Assembly (NCBI GenBank): GCA_021787435.1
Contig: JAJYLY010000004.1
Span: forward strand, 62,001-126,000
Length of the DNA stretch: 64,000 nt
From: Pseudomonadota bacterium
Lineage (GTDB): Bacteria; Pseudomonadota; Gammaproteobacteria; Burkholderiales; Gallionellaceae
Direction of reading: 5' to 3'
The translations under genes were made by a program, and so were the position numbers. Below, piece by piece: positions 38,326 through 47,886 of the stretch (positions within the stretch are counted from its first letter, which is position 1; every line of letters starts with the position of its first letter). The notes under the pieces were generated by a model. It saw nothing but the letters and a program-made list of their open reading frames with translations. It did not search any database and was not told the DNA's origin.

Positions 38326-38355
38326 ACGGCAGCTCGTGCAGGGCTGCCGTTTTTT
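38326..38355 (+). terminator. Rho-independent terminator of fimV
   Basis: ACGGCAGC (38326-38333) pairs perfectly with GCTGCCGT (38343-38350), a 9-base loop lies between, and a T6 run at 38350-38355 follows. It sits 18 bases after the fimV stop. Confidence 0.92.
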
Positions 38356-38382
38356 ATGTGCAACCGGCATGAGGTGTCAACT

Positions 38383-38997
38383 TTGAGGCTGCATCCTGCC
38401 ACGCAAATTCTGGTCTGGTGCGCGCTGGTTGCCGCAATGCAATTTCTGCCTGCGACTCGCATGCTTATTTCAGGCGGCTTTGTGTTGTTCTTGGCCTTCA
38501 TGTTTTCCCGTCAGAAGCTAAGACAGCTTCTGCGCCGCACGCGCTGGTTCATGATTTCATTGTGGTTGATCTATGCCTATAGCATCCCTGGGCAGGCCCT
38601 GTTCGACTCGATATTCAGCCCGACGCGTGAAGGTCTGATGAGTGGCGGCTTGCAGTCGATGCGGCTGTTGGTGGCTTTGGCGGGACTGGCGATGTTGCTT
38701 GACCGGTTGCATCGCCAGCATCTGATGGCAGGTTTATACAGTCTGCTTTTGCCATTGCAATGCCTGGGACTGTCGCGGGAAAGACTGGCGGTGCGTCTGG
38801 CTTTGACATTGCATTACGCCGAAGTCGGCATGCTGCGCCCCTCATCCTGGAAGGACAGCTTGCGAAGCCTGACATCAGAGGATAAAGAACTGAAGACAGA
38901 AAACAAAACGATGGAATTGTCTGTATGCCGTTTTGCACTTCAGGATGCATTGTTGCTGTTGGGGGCAGTCTTGTTGTTATGGCGGGCGATGCGATGA
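38383..38997 (+). CDS. CbiQ/EcfT-like membrane protein
   Basis: About 204 residues with four to five hydrophobic helices and a basic central helical part, resembling the CbiQ/EcfT transmembrane component of energy-coupling-factor transporters (LHPATQILVW at the N-terminus; the RRTRWF and RERLAVRLALTLHY segments). No EcfA ATPase or S component is next to it. The start is uncertain: TTG 38383 has GAGGTG 6 bases upstream, GTG 38374 is in frame, and ATG 38356 touches the fimV terminator with no ribosome site. Its TGA overlaps truA (ATGA). Sits in the conserved fimV-truA slot. Confidence 0.65.
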   Translation: MRLHPATQILVWCALVAAMQFLPATRMLISGGFVLFLAFMFSRQKLRQLLRRTRWFMISLWLIYAYSIPGQALFDSIFSPTREGLMSGGLQSMRLLVALAGLAMLLDRLHRQHLMAGLYSLLLPLQCLGLSRERLAVRLALTLHYAEVGMLRPSSWKDSLRSLTSEDKELKTENKTMELSVCRFALQDALLLLGAVLLLWRAMR

Positions 38998-39758
38998 GGA
39001 TTGCGCTGGGCGTGGAATATGACGGCAGGCCCTATTGCGGCTGGCAAAGCCAGTATGACGTGATGACTGTTCAGGATGTATTGCAGGAGGCTGTGGGCAA
39101 GATCGCTGACGCATCCATTTCAGTCGTTGCTGCAGGGCGCACCGATGCCGGCGTGCATGCACTGGAGCAAGTGGTGCACTTCGATACGGAGGCTGAAAGG
39201 CCGTTGAGCGCCTGGGTGCGAGGCGTGAACTCGGAACTGCCGGACAGCATCGCAGTGCGCTGGGCGCATGTTGTGTCGGAAGAATTTCACGCGCGCTTTT
39301 CCGCAGAGGGGCGCAGCTATCGTTATTTTTTGATCAATCGCTCGGTGCGTTCGGCAGTTCAAGCCGGGCGTGCCGGATGGTTTCATCTGCCGCTGGACAT
39401 TGCAGCGATGCAACAGGCGGCGCATTGTCTGCTCGGAGAACATGATTTTAGTGCATTCAGGGCTGCAGAATGCCAAGCCAAATCGCCGATCAAACGCATG
39501 AACAGCGTCAATATACGCAAAGAAGGCGAGATGGTGGTGTTCGATTTTTCGGCTAACGCTTTTTTGCATCACATGGTGCGCAATCTGGTGGGATGCCTCG
39601 TGTATGTGGGCAAGGGGAAATATCCGCCAGCCTGGCTTTATGAAGTGCTGGCAGGAAGGGAGCGCAGGAAGGCAGCGCCGACCTTCATGCCGGATGGTTT
39701 ATACTTGCGCCGCATACTATACGATGCGAAATGGGGATTGCCTCAAATACATGATTGA
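38994..39758 (+). CDS. truA: tRNA pseudouridine(38-40) synthase TruA
   Basis: A 254-residue enzyme that makes pseudouridine at positions 38-40 of the tRNA anticodon arm. The catalytic Asp lies in GRTDAGVHALEQVVHF; the C-terminal FLHHMVRNLVG is also a signature. The ATG at 38994 overlaps the previous stop as ATGA. The last codons lie in the first heptamer repeats of the element that separates it from trpF. Confidence 0.96.
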   Translation: MRIALGVEYDGRPYCGWQSQYDVMTVQDVLQEAVGKIADASISVVAAGRTDAGVHALEQVVHFDTEAERPLSAWVRGVNSELPDSIAVRWAHVVSEEFHARFSAEGRSYRYFLINRSVRSAVQAGRAGWFHLPLDIAAMQQAAHCLLGEHDFSAFRAAECQAKSPIKRMNSVNIRKEGEMVVFDFSANAFLHHMVRNLVGCLVYVGKGKYPPAWLYEVLAGRERRKAAPTFMPDGLYLRRILYDAKWGLPQIHD

Positions 39759-39851
39759 GGATAGGGAATGGCTGAATTGGTTGATCGTGCTGAGTTGAAT
39801 GCTGAAGGAGGTATAGGGTTTTTTCAATCCTCTATCCTCAGTCCTCAATCC
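39753..39851. repeat. Heptamer-repeat element spanning the truA end and trpF start
   Basis: Heptamers GATTGAG and GATAGGG at 39753-39766 (the first contains the truA TGA) face four of the opposite sense at 39824-39851 (TCAATCC, TCTATCC, TCAGTCC, TCAATCC). The arms can pair. The same unit and architecture occur between dnaK and dnaJ. Confidence 0.7.
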
Positions 39852-40511
39852 TGTTTCAGGACACGTGTAAAAATCTGCGGCATCACAAGAGTTGAGGATG
39901 CGCTGGCTGTTGTAAAGAGCGGCGCGGACGCCATCGGCCTGGTGTTCTTTGAGAAGAGCCCGCGCCATGTCAGCATTGAAAAAGCGGCCAGACTTGCTGC
40001 CGCATTACCGCCTTTCATCAGCGTTGTCGGATTGTTCGTGAACGCAAGTACAGAGACGGTGCGAGAGGTGTTGTCTTCTGTGCCGCTGGATGTGCTGCAG
40101 TTTCACGGCGACGAGACGCCAGAATACTGCGAGCAATTCCATAAGCCTTATCTCAAGGCGATACGCGTAAAGACCGGCGTGGATTTGCTACAATGCGCGG
40201 CGCTTTACAGGCAGGCCCAAGGCTTGCTGCTCGATGCGCATGTGGAAGGGATTCCGGGCGGCACGGGTGCTGTGTTTGACTGGGCGTTGATTCCAAAGCA
40301 CCTGCCGTTGCCTTTGATTCTGTCAGGCGGCCTTGATGCTGAAAATGTTGCGGGCGCAATAGCGAAAGTGCAGCCTTATGCGGTCGATGTATCGAGCGGC
40401 GTGGAGTCAGGCAAAGGTATAAACACCCTGAAGGGTATAAAGGATGCGGAAAAGATCGCAGGTTTCATGCATGAAGTCATGCGTATGGATTACAAGAGGT
40501 TAGATAAATAG
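39768..40511 (+). CDS. trpF: Phosphoribosylanthranilate isomerase with repeat-derived N-terminus
   Basis: The tryptophan-pathway isomerase that acts on N-(5-phosphoribosyl)anthranilate. The barrel begins [15 protein letters not shown] and ends with [11 protein letters not shown] and [11 protein letters not shown], as expected. TrpF normally starts a few residues before RVKICG, but here the codon at that place is AGG and no ATG, GTG or TTG occurs until the far side of the heptamer repeats. The first workable start is ATG 39768 (GAGG about 7 bases upstream), adding roughly 37 residues, partly encoded by the repeats. In frame with no stop, so probably functional. Confidence 0.88.
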   Translation: MAELVDRAELNAEGGIGFFQSSILSPQSCFRTRVKICGITRVEDALAVVKSGADAIGLVFFEKSPRHVSIEKAARLAAALPPFISVVGLFVNASTETVREVLSSVPLDVLQFHGDETPEYCEQFHKPYLKAIRVKTGVDLLQCAALYRQAQGLLLDAHVEGIPGGTGAVFDWALIPKHLPLPLILSGGLDAENVAGAIAKVQPYAVDVSSGVESGKGINTLKGIKDAEKIAGFMHEVMRMDYKRLDK

Positions 40512-41708
40512 ATGTACGATTATCCAGACAGCACGGGCCACTTCGGTCCATACGGCGGCATCTACATGGCAGAGACATTGATCCCCGCCGTGGAGGAATT
40601 GCGCGTGCAGTATTTGCGTTACCGGAATGATCCGGAATTCAAGGCCGAATTCGCTTATGAACTGAAACATTATGTAGGCCGTCCCAGCCCGATTTATCAT
40701 GCCAAAAACTGGTCGGACAGATTGGGTGGCGCGCAGATATATCTCAAGCGCGAAGACTTGAATCACACCGGCGCGCACAAGATCAACAATGCTATAGGCC
40801 AGGCGCTGCTTGCGCGGCGCATGGGCAAGAAGCGCGTGATCGCGGAGACGGGCGCTGGCATGCATGGTGTGGCAACGGCGACGGTGGCTGCGCGTTACGG
40901 CATGGAGTGCGTGGTCTACATGGGAGCCGAGGACATCGTGCGTCAGGCACCCAACGTGTACCGCATGAAGCTGCTGGGTGCCACCGTGGTGCCGGTGGAA
41001 AGCGGCTCCAGGACGCTAAAGGATGCGTGCAACGAAGCGATACGCGACTGGGTCACTAACGTTGAAAGCACCTTCTATATTTTCGGCACGGCGGCAGGAC
41101 CCCATCCTTATCCGATGATGGTGCGCGATTTTCAATGCGTGATAGGCAACGAAGCCAGAATTCAGATGCCTGAGATGATAGGTCGCCAGCCGGATGCGGT
41201 GATCGCCTGTGTGGGCGGCGGCTCCAACGCGATCGGTCTTTTCCATCCCTACATCGAGGAAAAGCAGGTAGAGATCATCGGCGTTGAAGCAGGCGGACAC
41301 GGAATTATCAGCGGCTCACATGCGGCGCCTCTGACGTCCAACAGCAAGGTGGGCGTGCTGCACGGCAACAAGGTTTATCTGATGCAGGATGATGACGGTC
41401 AGATTATCGAGACGCACTCGATCTCGGCGGGGCTCGATTATCCTGGGGTGGGCCCTGAGCATTGCTGGCTGAAGGACATAGGCCGCGCGCAATATGTTGC
41501 GATTGACGACGACGAGGCGATGCAGGCTTTTCACGACCTTTGCCGCTTTGAAGGCATCATCCCCGCGCTGGAATCCAGCCATGCGTTAGCGCATGCCGCA
41601 AAGATTGCGCCTGCGATGGGCCGTGACAAGGTGCTGTTGGTGAATCTGTCTGGGCGCGGTGACAAGGACATCAATACCGTGGCGCGCCTTTCTGGAATCT
41701 CATTATGA
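40512..41708 (+). CDS. trpB: Tryptophan synthase beta chain
   Basis: A 398-residue PLP enzyme that joins indole to serine. [10 protein letters not shown] holds the PLP lysine, and [11 protein letters not shown] the phosphate loop; the length is standard. The ATG at 40512 directly follows the trpF stop (TAG ATG), so the genes are coupled. It overlaps trpA by four bases. Confidence 0.98.
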   Translation: MYDYPDSTGHFGPYGGIYMAETLIPAVEELRVQYLRYRNDPEFKAEFAYELKHYVGRPSPIYHAKNWSDRLGGAQIYLKREDLNHTGAHKINNAIGQALLARRMGKKRVIAETGAGMHGVATATVAARYGMECVVYMGAEDIVRQAPNVYRMKLLGATVVPVESGSRTLKDACNEAIRDWVTNVESTFYIFGTAAGPHPYPMMVRDFQCVIGNEARIQMPEMIGRQPDAVIACVGGGSNAIGLFHPYIEEKQVEIIGVEAGGHGIISGSHAAPLTSNSKVGVLHGNKVYLMQDDDGQIIETHSISAGLDYPGVGPEHCWLKDIGRAQYVAIDDDEAMQAFHDLCRFEGIIPALESSHALAHAAKIAPAMGRDKVLLVNLSGRGDKDINTVARLSGISL

Positions 41709-42505
41709 GCCGAATACAAGCAACATTCGAGAAGTTAAAACAAGACAACCGTCGCGCGCTGATTCCCTTTTTTACCGCGGGAGATCCGAGTCTGGCGCTT
41801 ACGGTGCCGCTGATGCACGCTGTGGCAGACGCAGGGGCGGACGTGATCGAACTGGGCGTGCCGTTTTCAGATCCGATGGCCGATGGCCCTGTGATACAAC
41901 GCGCTTCGGAACGTGCGCTCAAACATCGCATGACGCTGCGCGGTGTGCTTGGGATGGTGGCTGAATTTCGCACAAAGAACAGCATTACGCCTGTCGTTCT
42001 GATGGGCTATGGAAATCCGATCGAGGCGATGGGCTGGGAGCTATTTGCAAAGCGCTGCGAAGAGGTCGGCGTGGATGGCGTGCTGACGGTTGATTTTCCT
42101 CCCGAAGAGAGCCATGAAGCTTTTCTTCATTTGCAGCGCCACGGCATAGACCCCATATTTCTGTTGGCGCCAACTACCGAAGAGGCGCGCATAGAGAAGG
42201 TTGCCAAGCTTGCCAGGGGCTATGTGTATTATGTTTCGTTAAAGGGCGTGACCGGTGCGGGTAATCTCGATCTATCTGACATTGCAAAAAAAATCCCGCA
42301 GTTGCGGAAACATATCAAGCTGCCGATAGGCGTGGGCTTTGGCATCCGTGATGCGGCAACAGCAAATGCGGTGGCGAAGCTTTGCGACGGCGTGGTGGTG
42401 GGCAGCCGCATCGTGCAGGAAATCGAAGCTTCCACCGAGCAAAACGTGATTGCCAATGTGGGCGCATTGATTAATGAGTTAAGGCAGGCTGTCGATCAGG
42501 CCTGA
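41705..42505 (+). CDS. trpA: Tryptophan synthase alpha chain
   Basis: A 266-residue TIM-barrel that cleaves indole-3-glycerol phosphate. The catalytic Glu is in [16 protein letters not shown] and the second acid in [18 protein letters not shown] is the conserved loop. It starts within the trpB stop region (ATGA). Confidence 0.98.
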   Translation: MSRIQATFEKLKQDNRRALIPFFTAGDPSLALTVPLMHAVADAGADVIELGVPFSDPMADGPVIQRASERALKHRMTLRGVLGMVAEFRTKNSITPVVLMGYGNPIEAMGWELFAKRCEEVGVDGVLTVDFPPEESHEAFLHLQRHGIDPIFLLAPTTEEARIEKVAKLARGYVYYVSLKGVTGAGNLDLSDIAKKIPQLRKHIKLPIGVGFGIRDAATANAVAKLCDGVVVGSRIVQEIEASTEQNVIANVGALINELRQAVDQA

Positions 42506-42541
42506 TAGTATGCTGCAAGGCAGGAAGTCAAAGGGAAATAT

Positions 42542-43423
42542 ATGAGCTGGTTTCAAAAAATGTTGCCGCCGAAAATCAATCGCCGCGAGGGCGATGCCAA
42601 GAAAAATGTGCCGGAAGGACTTTGGAGCAAATGTCCTTCCTGCGAGGAAGTGCTGTACCATTCCGATCTTGAAAAGAACTTGAGCGTCTGCCCCAAGTGC
42701 AATCACCATCACCGGATTTCGGCGCGCACCCGCCTCGACTGGCTACTCGATGGCGAAGGACGTTTTGAAATTGGCGCCGAAGTGCTGCCCGTAGATACAT
42801 TGAAATTTAAGGATAGCCGCAAGTATTCTGAGCGTTTGATCGCCTCGAAAAAAAGCACCGACGAGGACGATGCGCTGGTGGTGATGCAAGGCGCGATACG
42901 CACGGTCCCGGTTGTTGCAGCATCGTTTGAATTCAACTTCATGGGCGGCTCGATGGGTTCAGTGGTCGGCGAGCGATTCGTGCGCGGTGTGCAGGTTGCG
43001 CTGGAACAGAGATGCCCGTTCATCTGCTTTGCCGCCAGCGGCGGGGCGCGCATGCAGGAAGGCTTGCTGTCGCTGATGCAGATGGCTAAGACTTGCGCTG
43101 CGCTGACCCAGCTGTCCGAAGATAAGCTACCCTTCATTTCCGTGCTGACGGATCCCACCATGGGCGGTGTGTCAGCCAGCTTCGCTTTCATGGGGGATGT
43201 GGTGATCGCAGAGCCCGGCGCGCTGATTGGCTTTGCAGGCGCGCGCGTTATCCAGCAGACGGTGCGCGAAACCTTGCCAGAAGGTTTTCAGCGCGCAGAG
43301 TTTCTGCTCGAACACGGTGCCGTTGATATGATCATCGACCGCCGCGAGATGAAGAATCAACTGGCGACGCTGATCACATTGCTGACCCGCCAGCCTGCTG
43401 TCGTGGAATCCGCTGCGGCCTAG
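42542..43423 (+). CDS. accD: Acetyl-CoA carboxylase carboxyltransferase, beta subunit
   Basis: A 293-residue subunit that, with AccA, moves the carboxyl group from biotin to acetyl-CoA for fatty-acid synthesis. The N-terminal zinc finger uses CPSC and CPKC around residues 35-57; the crotonase-like fold has [21 protein letters not shown] lies about 9 bases upstream of the ATG. The trpA-accD-folC order is conserved in this bacterial group. Confidence 0.97.
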   Translation: MSWFQKMLPPKINRREGDAKKNVPEGLWSKCPSCEEVLYHSDLEKNLSVCPKCNHHHRISARTRLDWLLDGEGRFEIGAEVLPVDTLKFKDSRKYSERLIASKKSTDEDDALVVMQGAIRTVPVVAASFEFNFMGGSMGSVVGERFVRGVQVALEQRCPFICFAASGGARMQEGLLSLMQMAKTCAALTQLSEDKLPFISVLTDPTMGGVSASFAFMGDVVIAEPGALIGFAGARVIQQTVRETLPEGFQRAEFLLEHGAVDMIIDRREMKNQLATLITLLTRQPAVVESAAA

Positions 43424-43774
43424 ATGTATTACTACGCGCTTAAAGTCGCTGTCACTGCGATCGTTATCGTGACGATCACTGAACTTGCGAGGCGCAGCAC
43501 GGGTTTTGCAGCATTGATTGCATCCTTGCCGTTGACCTCGCTGTTGGCGTTCGTCTGGCTGCATGCCGAAGGTGCAGAAGCTCTTCGCATTGCCGAACTC
43601 TCCAGCCAGATCTTCTGGCTGGTGCTGCCTTCGCTGATCTTGTTTCTGCTGCTGCCGTTGCTGATAAAAAACGGATTGGGATTCTGGTCAAGTCTGTCGC
43701 TGTCGGTTATTGCAACAGTGGTGTGTTACGCATTGATGCTGCCCTTGCTTCGCAAGCTCGGTGTGCAGCTGTAA
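43424..43774 (+). CDS. DUF3147-type small membrane protein
   Basis: A 116-residue protein with about four hydrophobic segments, matching the DUF3147 family in size and in the pattern TGFAALIASLPLTSLLAFVW. Function unknown. The ATG at 43424 directly follows the accD stop (TAG ATG), so it is translated with accD. It ends 13 bases before folC. Confidence 0.8.
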   Translation: MYYYALKVAVTAIVIVTITELARRSTGFAALIASLPLTSLLAFVWLHAEGAEALRIAELSSQIFWLVLPSLILFLLLPLLIKNGLGFWSSLSLSVIATVVCYALMLPLLRKLGVQL

Positions 43775-43787
43775 TTAACTTGTTTTT

Positions 43788-45068
43788 ATGCCATCCAATT
43801 TAGCCGACTGGCTCACCCGTCTCGAATCCTTGCATCCCAAGACCATCGCCCTAGGCCTGGAACGCGTGGATGAAGTGAGAAAACGGTTGAATCTTTCCCC
43901 AGAGTTTCCTCTCGTAGTAGTCGGCGGCACCAACGGTAAGGGTTCGGCATGCGCGATGCTGGAGTCAATTTTTTATTCGGCAGGCTATAAGGTCGGCTGT
44001 TACACATCTCCGCATCTGCTAACCTACAACGAGCGTGTGCGTGTCGGTAAACAGATGGTCTCCGATGAAGTGCTGTGCGCATCGTTCGAGAAAATAGAAC
44101 AGGTACGAGGCAATACTCAATTAACCTATTTCGAATTTGGCACGCTGGCTGCGATGCAGCTGTTCATCGAACAAAAAGTAGATGTTGCAATCCTTGAGGT
44201 GGGTCTGGGAGGACGCCTCGATGCGGTAAACGTGTTCGATGGCGATTGTGCGATTGTCACCAGCGTGGATATCGATCACACCGATTATCTGGGAGACACG
44301 ATAGAGAAAATTGGCTTCGAAAAAGCAGGCATTTTTCGCCGAGACCGCGTGGCTATTTTCTCGGGGGAGGATGCGCCAAGGTCGCTGGTGGAACACGCGG
44401 AAAAAATCGGCGCGAAGCTCTGGCGCATCGGGCGCGAATTCGGCTATACAGCGCATCAGGGGCAGTGGGATTTTCAGGGTGTTTCCGGCAAGCGCAGCGC
44501 GCTTCCCTTTCCTGCGTTGCGCGGCGCGTTCCAGCTCAATAACGCCAGTGCAGTGCTGGCGGGGATCGATGCCATCCGCGAGCGTTTGCCGGTGAACATG
44601 CAGGCGGTGCGTCGCGGACTGAGCGAGGTTGAGCTTGCGGGGCGCTTTCAGTTTGTGCCGGGCAAACCGCAATTGATCCTCGATGTGGCGCATAACCCGC
44701 ATGCCGCACGCGCGCTGGCGCAGAATCTGGAAAGCCTTCCGCCCTGTCCGCATACCTATGCTGTGTTTGCAATGCTCAAAGACAAGGATGCAATGGGTGT
44801 GATAGAAGCGCTCGATGCACAAGTCGATACCTGGCTGGTTGCGGGCATCGCTGCACCGCGCGGCGCAAGCAGCGGTGAATTGGCATCCTTGCTTGAGCGC
44901 GCAGGAGTCCGCGGGAAGTCCGTCTGTTTTGCTGATGCCCAAAAAGCGTTCATGCATGCCTATAATGTGGCAGGTGAAAATGATAGAATAATAGCCTTCG
45001 GATCGTTCTACACGGTGGCCCATGTCATGACGGCAGTGCATGACGGCCTTGTGCGGCATATCCTCTAA
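43788..45068 (+). CDS. folC: Bifunctional dihydrofolate / folylpolyglutamate synthase
   Basis: A 426-residue Mur-ligase-like enzyme that makes dihydrofolate and adds glutamate chains. The P-loop VVGGTNGKGSACAML and the second signature LEVGLGGRLDAVNVFD are present; the C-terminal domain is complete. The ribosome site upstream of the ATG is weak. It precedes dedD, as in many proteobacteria. Confidence 0.95.
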   Translation: MPSNLADWLTRLESLHPKTIALGLERVDEVRKRLNLSPEFPLVVVGGTNGKGSACAMLESIFYSAGYKVGCYTSPHLLTYNERVRVGKQMVSDEVLCASFEKIEQVRGNTQLTYFEFGTLAAMQLFIEQKVDVAILEVGLGGRLDAVNVFDGDCAIVTSVDIDHTDYLGDTIEKIGFEKAGIFRRDRVAIFSGEDAPRSLVEHAEKIGAKLWRIGREFGYTAHQGQWDFQGVSGKRSALPFPALRGAFQLNNASAVLAGIDAIRERLPVNMQAVRRGLSEVELAGRFQFVPGKPQLILDVAHNPHAARALAQNLESLPPCPHTYAVFAMLKDKDAMGVIEALDAQVDTWLVAGIAAPRGASSGELASLLERAGVRGKSVCFADAQKAFMHAYNVAGENDRIIAFGSFYTVAHVMTAVHDGLVRHIL

Positions 45069-45080
45069 AGGTTTCAAACC

Positions 45081-45689
45081 ATGGCAAAGCAACAGTCGGA
45101 AGAGGAAAGAGTTATCAAGAGCCGCGCGCGACAGCGCCTGATCGGTGCGGCAGCCTTGGCGCTGGTCGTGGTGGTCATCCTGCCTATGGTGCTGGATCGC
45201 GAACCCAAAATCACAGGGCAGGATATCGATTTGCGCATTCCTGCGCCAGACAAGGTGGGTGAATTCGTACCTGGTGTTGCACTGTCAAAAGTAGCGGATG
45301 AGGCTGCGAAAGCGGAGTCCGCTGTGAGTCCGGCTTCAGGTGCGGCGCCAGCTAAGCCCGAGGCTGTGGCCGAGAATCATGCGGTAGCTGTCGGGAAAAT
45401 CGAAGCCAAGCCGGTTGAACCCAATCCGGTTGAAGCCAAAAAAATTGAACCTGCCGCGAAACACAATGTCGCAAAATACGTCGTTCAGGTAGGTGCATTT
45501 GCCAACGCCGCGACAGCAAAGCAGGAAGCAGAGAAGTTGAAGGAAATGGGGTTCAAGGCCTATACGGAACTGGTTGGCGGCACGACAAGGGTGAGACTGG
45601 GTCCTTATTCGGATCGCAACAAGGCAGAGGCAATGCGCAAGTCGTTGGAGAAGCATAATCTGCATCCTGTCGTCAAGGAAACTGAATGA
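45081..45689 (+). CDS. dedD: SPOR-domain cell-division protein DedD
   Basis: A 202-residue inner-membrane protein. A short basic cytoplasmic N-terminus is followed by one helix (near 24-38), an Ala/Pro/Glu/Lys-rich periplasmic linker with VEPNPVEAKKIEP-type repeats, and a C-terminal SPOR domain (about 128-200, starting KYVVQVGAFANAATA) that binds denuded septal peptidoglycan. Its stop overlaps cvpA (ATGA). Confidence 0.9.
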   Translation: MAKQQSEEERVIKSRARQRLIGAAALALVVVVILPMVLDREPKITGQDIDLRIPAPDKVGEFVPGVALSKVADEAAKAESAVSPASGAAPAKPEAVAENHAVAVGKIEAKPVEPNPVEAKKIEPAAKHNVAKYVVQVGAFANAATAKQEAEKLKEMGFKAYTELVGGTTRVRLGPYSDRNKAEAMRKSLEKHNLHPVVKETE

Positions 45690-46174
45690 CAAGTATTGAT
45701 TATGCCGCAATCGGCATCATGTTGTTGTCTTTGTTGCTCGGGTTGTGGCGTGGCCTTACCTATGAGTTGTTATCTCTACTGGGCTGGCCGTTGGCATTCC
45801 TGATGAGCTGGCAGCTTGCAGGCAAGGTTGAAGCGCTGTTGCCCGTCGGTGAAGCCAATGCGCGTATGGCACTGGCTTATATTTTGGTATTCATCGCGAC
45901 TCTGCTGCTGTGGGCGATGCTGGTCTGGCTGTTCACGCAACTGATCAAGGCCGCAGGTTTGGGCGGGATGGATAGTTTGCTGGGCGGCTTGTTCGGCCTG
46001 TTGCGCGGCGTGATCGTCATTGTGGTCCTGGTCTTGCTGGCAGGGATGACGAATATTCCGAAGCAGGCATTCTGGCGCCATGCGAAGTTCAGCAGGACAG
46101 CGGAGCAGGCGGCATTGCTTGCAAAGCCCTTGCTTCCGGACAATGTCGCTCGGCGCATACATTACTATCGTTAA
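45686..46174 (+). CDS. cvpA: Colicin V production-family membrane protein
   Basis: A 162-residue protein with four hydrophobic segments in the CvpA pattern (start DYAAIGIMLLSLLLGLWRG; FTQLIKAAGLGGMDSLLGG). CvpA is needed for colicin V export and envelope integrity in other bacteria. Coupled to dedD by a four-base overlap and 16 bases upstream of purF, the classic cvpA-purF order. Confidence 0.92.
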   Translation: MTSIDYAAIGIMLLSLLLGLWRGLTYELLSLLGWPLAFLMSWQLAGKVEALLPVGEANARMALAYILVFIATLLLWAMLVWLFTQLIKAAGLGGMDSLLGGLFGLLRGVIVIVVLVLLAGMTNIPKQAFWRHAKFSRTAEQAALLAKPLLPDNVARRIHYYR

Positions 46175-46190
46175 TACTTGGGAATAAAAC

Positions 46191-47717
46191 ATGTGTGGCA
46201 TACTCGGAGTGGTCTCGTATACGCCAGCCAATCAGCTTCTCTATGATGGTTTGCAGGTTCTGCAGCATCGTGGGCAGGATGCTGCAGGCATTGCGACGAT
46301 GAATGGCGACACTATACATCTGCACAAAGGCAACGGTCTGGTGCGCGACGTGTTCCGCACCCGCAACATGCGAGCGCTGCAGGGCAATACCGGCATTGCA
46401 CATGTGCGTTATCCGACCGCGGGTTCTGCGGTGGACCACAACGAGGCACAGCCGTTTTATGTGAATTCACCGTTTGGCATCGTGCTGGGGCACAATGGCA
46501 ATCTAACCAATGCCGAGGAACTCAAGAAGCAGCTTTTCGTGCAGGACTTGCGCCACGTCAATACCAACTCCGACTCGGAAGTGTTGCTGAACGTGCTGGC
46601 GCATGAGCTGCAATCGAAGTCCAAAGGATTGCGGCTCGATGCGGCGACCATCTTTGACGCGGTCTCGGGCGTGCATCAGCGCTGTCAGGGGGCTTATGCG
46701 ATCGTTGCGATCATCGCGGGTTACGGATTGCTCGCGTTTCGCGATGTATATGGCATACGTCCCCTAGTCATCGGCGTGAACGAAACCGAAGCCGGGACTG
46801 AATACCTGATCGCTTCAGAAAGCGTTGCACTCGATACGCTGGGCTTCAAGTTCCTGCGCGACATAGCACCCGGCGAGGCGGTTTTCGTGGACTTAGAAGG
46901 GCGCTTGCACACCCGCCAGTGCAGCGATCAAGCCAGATTGAGCCCGTGCATTTTCGAGTATGTGTATTTCTCTCGCCCGGACTCTGTAATGGATGGCATA
47001 TCGGTGCACGCATCGCGCCTTTACATGGGCGAATATCTTGCGGACAAATTGAAGCGCACTTGGCCAGATATAAAGATCGACGTGGTGATCCCTATACCCG
47101 ATTCGAGCCGGCCCAGCGCGTTGCAGCTTGCCAACCGCCTCAATATCCTGTTCCGCGAAGGCTTTGTGAAGAACCGCTACATCGGGCGCACCTTCATCAT
47201 GCCGGGTCAGGCGATGCGCAAAAAATCGGTGCGCCAGAAACTGAACGCGATCGGCCTCGAGTTCAAGGGCAAGAATGTACTGCTGGTGGACGATTCCATC
47301 GTGCGTGGCACGACCAGCCGCGAGATCGTGCAGATGGCGCGCGACGCGGGCGCGTTGAAAGTTTATTTCGCATCGGCCGCACCTCCCGTGCGCTTCCCTA
47401 ATGTGTACGGCATCGACATGCCGAGCCGCGCCGAGCTCATAGCAACCGGGCGTACAGACGAGGAAATCTGCCGCGAGATTGGGGCGGATGCGCTGATCTA
47501 TCAGGATCTGGAAGACCTGAAAGCCGCAGTGCGCAAGGCCAATCCGGCGATCGTGGAGTTTGAGGCCTCGTGTTTTGATGGAAAGTACATCACGGGCGAC
47601 ATCACGCCAGACTATCTCGACAAGATCGAGCGTGGGCGCGCAGGCGGCAAGGCCAACAAGGCTATCGATGACGATCAGATGGAGCTGGAACTTGCGATGA
47701 GCGAGTCGTCGATGTAG
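46191..47717 (+). CDS. purF: Amidophosphoribosyltransferase
   Basis: A 508-residue enzyme of the first committed purine step, making phosphoribosylamine from PRPP and glutamine. The N-terminal glutaminase begins [10 protein letters not shown] with Cys2 (exposed after Met removal), and the PRPP loop is [17 protein letters not shown]. Full length. An intrinsic terminator at 47841-47865 lies downstream. Confidence 0.98.
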   Translation: MCGILGVVSYTPANQLLYDGLQVLQHRGQDAAGIATMNGDTIHLHKGNGLVRDVFRTRNMRALQGNTGIAHVRYPTAGSAVDHNEAQPFYVNSPFGIVLGHNGNLTNAEELKKQLFVQDLRHVNTNSDSEVLLNVLAHELQSKSKGLRLDAATIFDAVSGVHQRCQGAYAIVAIIAGYGLLAFRDVYGIRPLVIGVNETEAGTEYLIASESVALDTLGFKFLRDIAPGEAVFVDLEGRLHTRQCSDQARLSPCIFEYVYFSRPDSVMDGISVHASRLYMGEYLADKLKRTWPDIKIDVVIPIPDSSRPSALQLANRLNILFREGFVKNRYIGRTFIMPGQAMRKKSVRQKLNAIGLEFKGKNVLLVDDSIVRGTTSREIVQMARDAGALKVYFASAAPPVRFPNVYGIDMPSRAELIATGRTDEEICREIGADALIYQDLEDLKAAVRKANPAIVEFEASCFDGKYITGDITPDYLDKIERGRAGGKANKAIDDDQMELELAMSESSM

Positions 47718-47840
47718 GACAGAGGACAAAAAAATGATGGCTACAAGTGTAGACCTGACTCTGAATACGAATGGTAAAGGGCGAACGATAATGGGTGATG
47801 TCCAGACCTGATTCTTGCATGCTGCTAACCCTTAAGCATA

Positions 47841-47865
47841 AAAAACCCGCCGAAGCGGGCTTTTT
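47841..47865. terminator. Bidirectional terminator between purF and the PEP-CTERM gene
   Basis: An A5 run, CCCGC (47846-47850), the loop CGAA, GCGGG (47855-47859) and T5 (47861-47865). It can serve both the plus-strand purF operon and the minus-strand gene that ends at 47887. Confidence 0.88.
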
Positions 47866-47886
47866 GAAAGGTATGCACAATGCTGA

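Noticed and set aside
38356..38382. ATG 38356 as start of the CbiQ-like gene
   Set aside because: It directly follows the terminator T-run and has no ribosome site; TTG 38383 with GAGGTG is better.
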